Of a DNA stretch of 64,000 bases, positions 1-8,833 are shown piece by piece. Position numbers and translations under genes: made by a program. Within the stretch, counting starts at the first letter, position 1. Each line of letters starts with the position of its first letter. This DNA is from G963665925 sp050596425 (GTDB lineage: Bacteria > Bacillota > Clostridia > Peptostreptococcales > Acidaminobacteraceae), in NCBI RefSeq assembly GCF_050596425.1, contig NZ_CP192292.1, forward strand, positions 4,216,001-4,280,000, given 5' to 3'. The notes beneath the pieces were generated by a model. That model made no database searches. It had not been told where the DNA came from and saw nothing but the letters and a program-made list of their open reading frames with translations.

Positions 1-62
1 AGACCGGCAATTCGCATCTTATTTACTTTCCTATTCAATTACTTTAGTCCTAGCGTTTCATC

Positions 63-788
63 CTAACTCAACCGATCAAGAAGTACAGGCGCCTTATAAC
101 GACTCATATAGGCTGTCCTGTCATTGCCAAAGAAATAGACTTCATAGGACCTGTCCCCATGTTCGATAATCTTTGCTATGTGGTCGGTGTTCACTATATA
201 AGACTTATGAACCCTTAAAAAACTGGATGGTAGACGCTTTTCTACATCTGAGATGTTTTGCCTAATCACGACTGTGTCATCAGCTGTGTGTATGTATATA
301 TCTTTCTGGAGTTTTTCTATGAAGTGTATTTTTGAAAATGGTATCCAGAAGATTTCCTTTTTTGTCTTAACCAGCAGACGTCCTTCTTCTGCACTGGTGT
401 GTTTACGTTTTATTTCATTCTTTGACTCTATGTATTCTAAAACTTGCTTAATACTGCTTTTAAATGAATTAATATTTATTGGCTTCACATGAAAGTCATA
501 GGGATGAATTTCAAAAGAATCCAGGGCGTATTCTGGATGAGAGCTTATAACCATAAACTCTGCATCAGGATTTTTTTCCTGAACCAGTCTGCCGACACCT
601 ATGCCTGTATGGCCATCACCGATTTCCATGTCAAGCAGTGCCAGGTCTAGTTTTTCATTCTCCACGACCCATTCAGCTTCTTGATAAGACCCAACCGTAT
701 GAAGTGTTATATGTTTGTGGTCTTCCTCAAGAATTTTTTTGAGCATACGTCGTGTTGGCTCATTGTCATCTAAAATAAGTACATTCAT
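63..788 (-). CDS. LytTR-family response regulator
   Basis: Transcription regulator of the AgrA/LytR type, 241 residues. The N-terminal receiver domain (about 1-120) shows the acidic pocket DD at 7-8, the phosphoacceptor Asp at 53 in LLDMEIGDG, and the conserved Lys at 102 in HVKP. Residues 140-241 form a LytTR DNA-binding domain, with the family hallmarks FLRVHKSYIVN and a Y-rich C terminus. The start ATG is preceded by GGGTGAAAAGAA. It is the third gene of a cassette after a GHKL kinase and a small membrane protein, so it is probably phosphorylated by that kinase. Target genes are not evident from the window. Confidence 0.93.
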   Translation of the reverse strand: MNVLILDDNEPTRRMLKKILEEDHKHITLHTVGSYQEAEWVVENEKLDLALLDMEIGDGHTGIGVGRLVQEKNPDAEFMVISSHPEYALDSFEIHPYDFHVKPININSFKSSIKQVLEYIESKNEIKRKHTSAEEGRLLVKTKKEIFWIPFSKIHFIEKLQKDIYIHTADDTVVIRQNISDVEKRLPSSFLRVHKSYIVNTDHIAKIIEHGDRSYEVYFFGNDRTAYMSRYKAPVLLDRLS

Positions 789-826
789 TTCTTTTCACCC
801 ATCCCATAGCTCTGTCTTATAATTGC

Positions 827-1210
827 TTAAATTGCCTTCAAATCATTTTCAAGTGATAGTGTATAATCTGTCACCTCATCATAGGCTTCTACGTAAAGAA
901 GCGCTTGAACATTTTGTAAATGCTTGCGATACTCATGTCTGATTTTTTTTGCTTCATGCACTTTCTTTCCATGCTGGTAGGTTTTATAACACTCTCTAAC
1001 CTCAATCGCCATCAGCAAAACGCCTATTATTACAATGGTGTCTGCAATTAGAATTAAGTTGCCATATTTATCAACAAGAAGATTGTAAACCACTGGATCA
1101 AAGTTGATAAATAAAACCCCTGACAATAATAAAGCCAACATAGCCACAGCACATCCCCAAGTTTTTCTGAGGTTCCCATAGTGCCTAGCTTCTTGAAAAT
1201 TCCCCCACAT
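827..1210 (-). CDS. Small membrane protein with stand-alone DHp-like phosphoacceptor segment
   Basis: Unrecognised 127-residue protein between the kinase and response regulator genes. It has two hydrophobic segments (about 20-38 and 50-68) and a charged C-terminal helix. The C-terminal part contains IRHEYRKHLQNVQALL followed by about 20 helical residues, which resembles the H-[DE]-x-x-[NK]-H dimerisation and phosphoacceptor box of AgrC-type kinases. There is no ATPase domain. The start is supported by AGAGGAGATTCGATT before the ATG. It lies 17 bases after the kinase gene, so it is probably co-transcribed. I infer a phosphotransfer, dimerisation-partner or decoy role in the adjacent two-component system. 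It could also be a decayed kinase. Confidence 0.7.
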   Translation of the reverse strand: MWGNFQEARHYGNLRKTWGCAVAMLALLLSGVLFINFDPVVYNLLVDKYGNLILIADTIVIIGVLLMAIEVRECYKTYQHGKKVHEAKKIRHEYRKHLQNVQALLYVEAYDEVTDYTLSLENDLKAI

Positions 1211-1227
1211 AATCGAATCTCCTCTAA

Positions 1228-2157
1228 CTAGATTTTTGGAACAAGGACTTGTATACTTGTTTCCGGATTTGTACTCGCCTTTATGGTTCCACCAAGGCTT
1301 TTTACAATATCCATGACAACAGCTAAACCATACCCATGGTTGTCTCCTGTTTTGCTGGTCACACCAGCGGTAAATATTTTATTTGCATGATCCTCTGTCA
1401 AAGTTTTTCCACTGTTTTGAACTTGGATCATAATTTCATTTTTCTTATGACTTGATTGTGAATAAGTTATTTGTAACTCAATCCATCTTTCATCGCGTGG
1501 TCCCACTGACATTTGACGTACAATAGCCTCAATGGCATTGTCCATTAAATTTTCGATCACGCTTGTGACCTCTTTTGCACTCATAATATTATTAAGCGCT
1601 TTTGATTCCACTCTGTAATTGAACTGGATCCCTCTTGAGTGGCACTTAACTTTATACTTATCAATAATCAAGTCAATTATTGTTTTCTCATAGACAAGTC
1701 CAGTTTGACTGTCTCTTACCGGCGATTGTCCTATTGGTGTCTTATTTATATATTGTGACCCATCCTGCTCGGATTCATCATCATTTGATTCGCTCGTTGC
1801 CATATTGGCTATTTTGTTAAGAAGCTCAAATGCTTCATTGTATTTGCTTTCACTGATTAAACGTCTGACCTCTTCTAAATTTCTTGCTGAATGCTTGCCG
1901 TCTTCTCTATACGCCTGCAATTGTTCTTCGAGCACCTGCCTATTCACAAGAGATCTCTTTTTAAATTTTTCAGTGACAATATTCATAAACAGAAAATAAC
2001 TAACCACTAAATATACAGTTAAAAAGACGCCTGCTGAGATCGTATTCCTATGATCCTCGAACACCACATCCCTTAGTGCATATAAAATTAGAAAAAGAAC
2101 AACATACTGTGCGCCGAAAAATATACATATAAAGAATAATTTGGATTTATCGTGCAT
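1228..2157 (-). CDS. GHKL-family sensor histidine kinase (AgrC-like)
   Basis: Membrane sensor kinase of about 309 residues. Two N-terminal hydrophobic helices (about 7-27 and 38-58) are followed by a coiled linker, a DHp-like segment with KHSARNLEEVRRLI (possible phospho-His followed four residues on by Asn) and a GHKL ATPase domain. N box: NLMDNAIEAI. G boxes: HGYGLAVVMDIVKSLGG. The usual HDxxN motif is altered to HSARN. The sensor part has only two membrane helices, against six in true AgrC, so the ligand is unlikely to be a classical AIP. I chose the ATG preceded by GGTGATT. An in-frame GTG three codons upstream (2166) is an alternative. Confidence 0.88.
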   Translation of the reverse strand: MHDKSKLFFICIFFGAQYVVLFLILYALRDVVFEDHRNTISAGVFLTVYLVVSYFLFMNIVTEKFKKRSLVNRQVLEEQLQAYREDGKHSARNLEEVRRLISESKYNEAFELLNKIANMATSESNDDESEQDGSQYINKTPIGQSPVRDSQTGLVYEKTIIDLIIDKYKVKCHSRGIQFNYRVESKALNNIMSAKEVTSVIENLMDNAIEAIVRQMSVGPRDERWIELQITYSQSSHKKNEIMIQVQNSGKTLTEDHANKIFTAGVTSKTGDNHGYGLAVVMDIVKSLGGTIKASTNPETSIQVLVPKI

Positions 2158-2532
2158 AATCACCACGTTATCTTTCTCTTACGCCCCTATAAACTACGAA
2201 ATCCGCCAAAAGACCTATGTAAATGTGACCTTTGGAAATTGTTTGCTACATCTGAAATTATATATAAAGCGGCCCCAAGTTTCAATGAAACTTGGGGCTA
2301 AAGTATATTTTTGTAAGCCATTTCGGAAAATGGCGATTTTTGTCGATTTCTTTCGACATTTAATGCATTTAGAGTATAAGTCAATGTCTTTTTTAACGTT
2401 AATTATGGTCATTCATCGCTATTTTAGGTGTATACAATACACATAATGTGAATTGTTGATTAGGTAAACTTTTTACATTTTCGACTTATTATTTCAGAAT
2501 TTAATTTTCTTTTGTTAAAAGTACACAAATAC
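2158..2532. other. Intergenic region with strong palindromes
   Basis: There is no convincing gene between galE and the kinase. A 12-bp perfect hairpin with arms GCCCCAAGTTTC and GAAACTTGGGGC lies at 2272-2298. A weaker one (GCCATTT, CGGA, AAATGGC) at about 2318-2335 is followed on the plus strand by GATTTTTG. Either could end the galE transcript, though neither has a clean U tract on the minus strand. A 65-codon minus-strand frame covers both hairpins but lacks a ribosome site. Confidence 0.5.
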
Positions 2533-3543
2533 CTAGACATAACCATTCGGATTTTGACTTTGCCACTTCCACGAATCTCGGCACATATCCTCAATATTTT
2601 TTTCAGTTTTCCATCCGAAAAGTTCTAAGGCTTTTGTCGCATCAGCATAGCAAGTGGCTATGTCTCCAGGTCGTCTTTCACTAATCACATAGGGTACAGC
2701 TTGCTCAGTGGCTTTTTCAAATGCCTTTACAACATCAAGAACACTATATCCATTGCCTGTGCCTAAATTCACTGCTTCAATCCCCTTATTCGCCGTCACA
2801 TATTCCAGGGCTGCCAAGTGGCCTTTGGCAAGATCTACCACATGAATGTAGTCTCTTACACCGGTTCCATCGTGGGTTTTGTAATCATTTCCAAAAACAC
2901 TGAGCTTTTCTCTTTTCCCAACGGCAACTTGTGTTATAAATGGCATTAGGTTATTTGGTATACCATTTGGATCTTCCCCAATACGCCCACTCTCATGGGC
3001 ACCTATTGGGTTAAAGTATCTCAATAGGGCAATGCTCCAATCATTGTCTGACACAAATAAATCGCCCATAATCTCTTCTATCATAAGTTTTGTGCGACCG
3101 TAAGGATTCGTTGCTGACAAAGGGAAGTCTTCCTTGATTGGTGTCATGTGTGGGTCGCCATAAACGGTGGCTGATGAACTGAAGACTATTTTCTTAACGT
3201 CATGAGCTTTCATAACCTGGCAAAGCATCAAGGTACCCGTTATGTTTGTGTGATAATAAGCCAATGGGATTTCAACAGATTCCCCCACTGCTTTAAGACC
3301 TGCAAAATGAATCACTGATTCAATATCATTTTCACAAAATATTTTATCCAGAGCATTTTTATCAAGAATATCCGCCTCATATAGCTTGGGTTCACGTCCA
3401 GAAATTTCTGAAATACGCTTAACAGCTTCAGGCTTGCTATTTGAAAAATTATCAACTATTACAACATCTTTTCCCGCTTGAAGCAGTTCTACACATGTGT
3501 GACTACCAATATAGCCTGCCCCACCTGTTACTAATATTGACAT
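2533..3543 (-). CDS. galE: UDP-glucose 4-epimerase
   Basis: Interconverts UDP-glucose and UDP-galactose in the Leloir pathway, using tightly bound NAD. The protein has 336 residues, the usual GalE length. It shows the Rossmann glycine motif GGAGYIGSH at 7-15, the catalytic SSSATVYG stretch and the YGRTK form of the Tyr-x-x-x-Lys catalytic motif. It also has the family landmarks RYFNPIGAH and RDYIHVVDLA. The start is supported by AAGGAGGCACACGA before ATG. It is monocistronic between tex and the kinase. Its product may feed cell-surface polysaccharide. Assignment is secure at family level, though specificity for the N-acetylated sugar is possible. Confidence 0.97.
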   Translation of the reverse strand: MSILVTGGAGYIGSHTCVELLQAGKDVVIVDNFSNSKPEAVKRISEISGREPKLYEADILDKNALDKIFCENDIESVIHFAGLKAVGESVEIPLAYYHTNITGTLMLCQVMKAHDVKKIVFSSSATVYGDPHMTPIKEDFPLSATNPYGRTKLMIEEIMGDLFVSDNDWSIALLRYFNPIGAHESGRIGEDPNGIPNNLMPFITQVAVGKREKLSVFGNDYKTHDGTGVRDYIHVVDLAKGHLAALEYVTANKGIEAVNLGTGNGYSVLDVVKAFEKATEQAVPYVISERRPGDIATCYADATKALELFGWKTEKNIEDMCRDSWKWQSQNPNGYV

Positions 3544-3867
3544 TCGTGTGCCTCCTTAAATTTTCAATTAATGATTATCTAGATTTTATATTCATTGACC
3601 CTTGTCTTACATGCCTACATCTTATAGGTCAAGGAGCTTGTCTTCTTTATCAGTTTAACATGAATCTAAAAAATATCTCTATTAATCTATAAAACCCCGG
3701 TTACAATCCGTAAACACCCAAGCCCTTATTCTTTCATGCTTTTGGATTGTTTTATCTGTGTGTTATATCCAATTGAGCGACTTGCAAAATATCATTCAAG
3801 AACTCTCGTCATACCCTATCCCAAAGAGAGATTTAGGAATCAAAATTTAAGCATACAATAAAAGAAA
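3544..3867. other. Intergenic region upstream of galE
   Basis: This stretch is AT-rich and contains the galE ribosome site at its low-coordinate end. I see no ORF with a ribosome site, no long hairpin and no recognisable RNA family. Confidence 0.5.
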
Positions 3868-3891
3868 GGGGATGCTTGTTTCAGCATCCCC
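3868..3891 (-). terminator. Intrinsic terminator of tex
   Basis: Nine-base stem GGGGATGCT / AGCATCCCC with a 6-base loop. On the minus strand it is followed by TTTCTTTTATTG, 25 bases past the tex stop codon. Confidence 0.85.
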
Positions 3892-3915
3892 ATAACAAAT
3901 CAATATAATTTATGT

Positions 3916-6192
3916 CTACAAGCCCTTCATAGAAAGGGATACCTTGCCTCGATTCTTATCCACACCAATAATCTTAACTTGAACCGTATCTCCAACAGCA
4001 ACCACATTCATAGGATGCTTGACATACTTGTCGGATAGTTCTGATATGTGGACAAGTCCATCATTTTTGACACCAATATCCACAAACGCACCAAAATCAA
4101 CCACATTTCGCACAGTGCCTGTTAGAATCATGCCTTCTGCAAGATCTTCAAAGGAAAGAACATCACTTCTAAATATTGGCTTAGGCATTTCCTCACGTGG
4201 GTCACGACCTGGCTTTTTGATTTCATCGATAATATCTTTAAGCGTCGGAAGACCAACGCCCAATTCCTCAGCCAACTTTTTTAAGGCCTTGTCATAGCGT
4301 TTGGCGTTTTGTGACTTATCCGTCTTCTTAGGCTTTTTAAGGGCTGCTAAAGCTTCAAATCCCTTCCCTGAAATGCCAAGAGATTCTTTTTCAACGGTTT
4401 CTGGAACAAGGTCAATAATTCTTTGACTGATGTCACCTAAATTTCCACCACTAACATCTTCTAATGAATAGCCCAGTTTTTCAAGTAGATGTGTTGCCGT
4501 CTCATACGATTCAGGGTGAACCGAAGTGTTGTCCAGAGGGTTGTTTGCACCAGAAATTCTTAGGAAACCAGCACACTGTTCATATGCTTTGTTACCAAGA
4601 CGAGCAACTTTTAATAGCTGCTTGCGCTCCGCATATTTGCCGTTCTCATCCCTGTAGTTTACAATATTTTTCGCTATGGCACTGGATACGCCTGCCACAT
4701 ACTGAAGCAGGGATGGCGTTGCGGTATTAAGATCCACACCAACACTGTTTACACAGTCTTCAACGACGCCTGTCAGGGTGTCATTGAGTTTCTTTTGATT
4801 TAGGTCATGCTGATACTGGCCTACACCAATATGCTTGGGATCAATTTTAACGAGCTCAGCCAATGGATCTTGCAGACGGCGACCTATTGAAATTGCCCCT
4901 CTTATAGATACATCAATGTCTGGATACTCTTCTGTAGCCAGTTTTGATGCTGAATAAACTGATGCTCCCGCTTCAGAGACGATTGTATAGTAGACAGTTT
5001 TATCGATTTCCTTCAATGATTCTGCCACAAACTGCTCTGTTTCTCTTGATGCGGTGCCATTGCCTATTGGAATAATATCCACATCATGTTTCTTGATAAG
5101 GTCCACAAGAACTCGGCGAGACTCAGCCACTTTATTCTGAGGCTTATTCGGATAAATTGTCGCATATTCCAGAAGCTTACCTGTTCCATCAAGAACTGCC
5201 AGTTTACATCCTGTTCTGTAACTTGGATCAACCGCTAAGACCTTTGCATCATGCACAGGTGGAATAAGCAGTAGGGGTTTGGTGTTCTTGCCAAAAACTT
5301 TAATGGCTTCTTCTTCAGCCCGTTCAGTGAGCATACTTCTAATTTCTCTTTCAATACTCGATGAGATCAGTCTCTTGTATGCATCCTGAATGGCTGCTTC
5401 AATTTCACCGACAAAAATACTCTGTACATTTGTGACTATTGATTTTGTAAGCTTATCAAGAATGACCTCATCTGGCATTGTTACCTTAACGCGCAGGATT
5501 TTTTCTTTTTCCCCACGGTTAATGGCCAGAATTCTATGATCGGGTATAGATTTAACAGCTTCAGAGTAATCATAGTACTGCTCGAAGACCGATTCCTCTG
5601 CACTTTTTGTCTTTTGCGAAACAATTAGTCCATGTGCCTTAACTTGCTCACGTATCCATTCTCTATACTCTGGATTGTCAGAAACTTGTTCTGCGATAAT
5701 GTCACGTGCACCTGCTAGGGCTTCCTCTATAGTATGGACCTCATTGTCCTCGTTAACGAAGGCCTGTGCAGCTTCTTCTGGCGTCCCACTTGTGGCTTCT
5801 TGTGCCATCATAAGCTGAGCCAGTGGTTCAAGACCCTTTTCCTTGGCCTTAGTTGCCCTTGTTTGTTTTTTCTGCTTAAAGGGTCTGTATAGGTCTTCAA
5901 CCTTGCGAAGAACCTTTGCATCCAAAATCTTCTTTTCAAGATCAGGTGTTAGTTTTTCCTGTTCCGCAATAAGTCGAATAACTTCTTCTTTACGGGACTC
6001 CAAGTTTCTTAAATATTTAAGTCTCTCATCAAAAGATCTCAGAATTTCATCACTCATGCCACCTGTGACTTCTTTTCTGTATCGCGCGATAAACGGTATT
6101 GTATTGCCTTCATCAATCAGCTTAATGGTTTCTTTAACCTTTTCAGCCTTTAGATTCAGTTCACTTGAGAGTTGCTTGATGATCAGTTCCAT
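3916..6192 (-). CDS. tex: Tex-family RNA-binding transcription accessory protein
   Basis: Full-length Tex-like protein of 758 residues. Tex proteins are cytoplasmic nucleic-acid-binding factors related to eukaryotic Spt6. Domain order by eye: N-terminal helical Tex region (1-190), YqgF/RNase H-like domain (about 320-440, with AVDPSYRTGCKLAVLD), helix-hairpin-helix region (about 480-560, with NTATPSLLQYVAGVSSAIAK) and a C-terminal S1 RNA-binding domain (about 680-755, with GTVRNVVDFGAFVDIG). ATG is preceded by GGAGGTAAGGTT. A sigma-A promoter and an intrinsic terminator flank it, so it is probably a single-gene transcript. Confidence 0.96.
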   Translation of the reverse strand: MELIIKQLSSELNLKAEKVKETIKLIDEGNTIPFIARYRKEVTGGMSDEILRSFDERLKYLRNLESRKEEVIRLIAEQEKLTPDLEKKILDAKVLRKVEDLYRPFKQKKQTRATKAKEKGLEPLAQLMMAQEATSGTPEEAAQAFVNEDNEVHTIEEALAGARDIIAEQVSDNPEYREWIREQVKAHGLIVSQKTKSAEESVFEQYYDYSEAVKSIPDHRILAINRGEKEKILRVKVTMPDEVILDKLTKSIVTNVQSIFVGEIEAAIQDAYKRLISSSIEREIRSMLTERAEEEAIKVFGKNTKPLLLIPPVHDAKVLAVDPSYRTGCKLAVLDGTGKLLEYATIYPNKPQNKVAESRRVLVDLIKKHDVDIIPIGNGTASRETEQFVAESLKEIDKTVYYTIVSEAGASVYSASKLATEEYPDIDVSIRGAISIGRRLQDPLAELVKIDPKHIGVGQYQHDLNQKKLNDTLTGVVEDCVNSVGVDLNTATPSLLQYVAGVSSAIAKNIVNYRDENGKYAERKQLLKVARLGNKAYEQCAGFLRISGANNPLDNTSVHPESYETATHLLEKLGYSLEDVSGGNLGDISQRIIDLVPETVEKESLGISGKGFEALAALKKPKKTDKSQNAKRYDKALKKLAEELGVGLPTLKDIIDEIKKPGRDPREEMPKPIFRSDVLSFEDLAEGMILTGTVRNVVDFGAFVDIGVKNDGLVHISELSDKYVKHPMNVVAVGDTVQVKIIGVDKNRGKVSLSMKGL

Positions 6193-6228
6193 AACCTTAC
6201 CTCCGGTTTCCTACATTTTTCCTCTACC

Positions 6229-6257
6229 ATTGTATCGCTATGCTGAGAATACTGCAA
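6229..6257 (-). promoter_or_regulatory. Sigma-A promoter of tex
   Basis: On the minus strand TTGCAG and TACAAT are separated by 17 bases, about 37 bases before the tex start codon. This is close to the vegetative consensus. Confidence 0.65.
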
Positions 6258-6554
6258 GAAATCCGAAATAATCAAAGTATTATGGCGATATTCGTCCAAA
6301 ACAAGGCAGGTCAAAGCAAAATATTATGTATTTATCAAAAATATGATTAAATACATGTAAAATTGGAAATTACATGAACAGAATTACATTTTTTCTAGAT
6401 CAGACGTTTGTAAATTCACAGATTCATGTCAATGCCAAATTCTCATTAAAGCTCTTGCTGTACAAGTGTCTATACACAGCACAGCATTGGGCCAGCATTG
6501 ACGTTTAAATACTGTTTTACAAGTCGCTTAGATGGGTGTGAAGAGGGTATGGAT

Positions 6555-7478
6555 ATGAGTTCTTACTATGAAAAACTTATCATGAAAATGCCACTGGCGT
6601 ACGCACGTCACCGCATAGTGTATGACCATTATGGAAATGCTACCGACTATGAGTTCCTTGACATGAATCCCATGTTTGAAAAACTAACGGGACTGAAACG
6701 TCAAAGTGTCTTAGGCAAGCGTCTCACTGAGGCCATCCCTGACATAAAGCATGACCAAACGGACTGGATAGCAACCTATGCATCTGTTGTGAAAAATGAC
6801 AAGCCCATAACTTTTACAACACATGTTGCTTCCTTAGATGCGCATTATCAAATTACCGCTTTCAAAATGGCTATCAATGAATTTGTGACTATATTCGAAG
6901 ATGTGTCTTCCCATGTTCACAACACAAAATGCCTCATTGATGCCAACAACACTTTGAAAGAGGACAATCGAATTCTCTATCAAAAATCTGTGACGGATAG
7001 CTTGACCAACTTCTTTAACCACAACTACATCCGGGAGCTTTTAAAGGAAGAGTTAAGCCGATCTATGTCTTGTAGTCTTCCCTTAACCCTTGCTATGATT
7101 GATATTGATCATTTTAAAGAGATCAATGATACATATGGTCACTTAGTGGGTGACGAAGCCCTTGCAATGCTTTCTGATTTAATTAGAAAGAAAACCAGAC
7201 GTTCTGATTTTATCGGCCGTTATGGCGGGGAGGAATTTTTACTGGTCCTACCTGGAACGGATATAGAAAGAGGCAATCAAATTGTTGATCGCCTAAGGTC
7301 CGCCATTGCTGAACATGCCTTTGTGATTCACGGTCACCATGTAACAATGACTGTGAGTTGCGGGGTTGCCTCGTATCAGGGCCAAAGCATGCACCAGCTT
7401 ATTGAAGAGGCTGATAAACATCTCTATGAAGCCAAAAGGCTTGGCCGTAACCAGTGTATGTGTAGTCTCATAAGCTAA
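6555..7478 (+). CDS. PAS-GGDEF diguanylate cyclase
   Basis: Predicted diguanylate cyclase making cyclic di-GMP, 307 residues, soluble. Residues about 10-115 resemble a PAS sensor domain (YDHYGNATDYEFLDMNPMFE, then LTGLKRQSVLGK). A GGDEF domain follows from about 140. It has the metal- and substrate-binding stretch DIDHFKEINDTYGH and an intact GGEEF signature. An inhibitory site RRSD lies five residues before the signature, so product feedback is likely. The first possible start (6498) lacks a ribosome site. AGAGGG lies seven bases before the ATG at 6555, so I chose that. It is one of two GGDEF genes in the window. Confidence 0.93.
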   Translation: MSSYYEKLIMKMPLAYARHRIVYDHYGNATDYEFLDMNPMFEKLTGLKRQSVLGKRLTEAIPDIKHDQTDWIATYASVVKNDKPITFTTHVASLDAHYQITAFKMAINEFVTIFEDVSSHVHNTKCLIDANNTLKEDNRILYQKSVTDSLTNFFNHNYIRELLKEELSRSMSCSLPLTLAMIDIDHFKEINDTYGHLVGDEALAMLSDLIRKKTRRSDFIGRYGGEEFLLVLPGTDIERGNQIVDRLRSAIAEHAFVIHGHHVTMTVSCGVASYQGQSMHQLIEEADKHLYEAKRLGRNQCMCSLIS

Positions 7479-7497
7479 TATAGTTTTCACTAAAAAA

Positions 7498-7529
7498 GCC
7501 TGAGGGAATCTATTCTGAATCCCTCAGGC
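7498..7529 (-). terminator. Terminator downstream of prfB (bidirectional)
   Basis: Ten-base stem GCCTGAGGGA / TCCCTCAGGC. On the minus strand it is followed by TTTTTT, ending prfB transcription. On the plus strand it sits 20 bases after the cyclase gene and may also serve it, with a weaker TTAATTATT tail. Confidence 0.85.
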
Positions 7530-7622
7530 TTAATTATTCACATATTCTATTTCATTAATTGTTGATTTCGTCCTTCTTGATGGGTTCTTGACGGTTTTTC
7601 AAACGTTCATCTGACATCTCAT

Positions 7623-8739
7623 TTACTGATTGTCTTCATGGACCTTCATTTTAAGGTATGCATCAATAAAAGGTTGAACTTCACCGTCCATCACAGCCTG
7701 AACATTGCCCGTTTCATGGTTTGTTCTATGATCCTTCACAAGATTGTAAGGATGGAAGACATATGAACGAATTTGACTGCCCCAAGCAATCTGAGAGTAG
7801 TCTCCCGCCAGATCTTCAATTTTATCCTTTTGCTCCTGAATTCTTAAATCAATCAACTTTGACATAAGCATACGCATTGCTGTTGCCCTGTTGCTTATTT
7901 GCGAACGCTCATTTTGACACTGAACCACAACGCCTGTCGGTATATGGGTAATACGAACCGCAGAATCTGTTGTATTGATATGCTGTCCGCCTGCGCCAGA
8001 AGCTCTGAAGGTGTCAATTTTTATATCACTTTGATTTATGTCCACTTCAACATCTTCATCCAGTTCAGGCATAACATCCACAGATGCGAAACTTGTATGC
8101 CTCTTCCCAGAAGAATCAAATGGAGACAGTCTGACAAGTCGGTGAACGCCTTTTTCCGATTTCAAATACCCATAGGCATTGATGCCTCGAATAGCCATAG
8201 ATACGTTCTTAATACCCGCTTCTGTGTCTTTGAGTATATCTAGTATTTCAACCGCAAAACCACTGTGAGCAGCCCACCTATTGTACATTCTAAAAAGCAT
8301 TTCAGACCAGTCTTGTGCATCCAGTCCACCTGCACCTGCATTAATGGATAAGATGGCATTGTTTTCATCGTACTGACCGGACAGGAGTGTTTGCAAGTTC
8401 ATTTTTTCTACACTTGCTTTTAGCTTTTCAATACCACTTGCAGCTTCTTTTTCAATGGAGTCATCTTCCTCTTCAAGTCCCATATCAACAAGGAGAGACA
8501 ACTCTTCAAATGCTGTTTCCATGGCTTCAAAGTGCTCCAGCTTCGTTTTGATAGACTTGGCTCTTCTCAGCGTTTTTTGAGCCGCCGTTTGATCATCCCA
8601 AAAGTCTGGCTCCGTCATTAACATTTCAAGCTCATCGTGTTCTTTTTCTAAGCCTTCAATGTCAAAGTGAACCCCTCAAATCATTTAGGGATGCTTCAAT
8701 GTCCTTTAACTCGCCTATACACTTTTCAAGTTTTAGCAC
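7623..8739 (-). CDS. prfB: Peptide chain release factor 2, made by programmed +1 frameshift
   Basis: Release factor 2 ends translation at UGA and UAA codons. The main frame shows the peptidyl-hydrolysis motif GGQ (GAGGQHINTT) and the UGA-recognition motif SPF (RLSPFDSSGKRH). The gene starts in another frame at a GTG (8737-8739) preceded by AGAGG. It reads 25 codons up to an in-frame TGA at 8662-8664. The classical site CTT TGA C then shifts the ribosome by one base, giving LDIEGLEKEHDE and onwards. The shifted product is about 371 residues. The downstream open frame alone (7623-8624) would lack the N-terminal helices. Confidence 0.95.
8661..8676 (-). promoter_or_regulatory. prfB programmed +1 frameshift site
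   Basis: The minus strand reads AGGGGTTCACTTTGAC. An internal Shine-Dalgarno-like AGGGG stands three bases before the slippery CTT, which precedes the in-frame TGA stop and C. This arrangement is known from prfB of many bacteria. It lets low RF2 levels raise frameshifting and so RF2 synthesis. Confidence 0.95.
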
Positions 8740-8833
8740 ACCACACACCTCTTTTCTATTCATTAAGCAACTTGTTAAGTATCACTTATAAGACCTTTCA
8801 AGCGCTTTTATTTTTTTGACTAGGCCGCCATTT

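Noticed and set aside
827..2157. Classical agr quorum-sensing system (AgrB/AgrD)
   Set aside because: The kinase has two rather than six membrane helices, and neither AgrB-like protease nor AgrD peptide gene is present nearby.
2215..2412. 65-codon minus-strand ORF upstream of the kinase, considered as a pheromone precursor
   Set aside because: It spans two strong hairpins, lacks a ribosome site and has no signal- or AgrD-like layout.
7555..7617. A 20-codon ORF (MSDERLKNRQEPIKKDEINN) directly after prfB
   Set aside because: Highly charged and neatly placed, but no ribosome site and no family known to me; too short to support as a gene without comparison.
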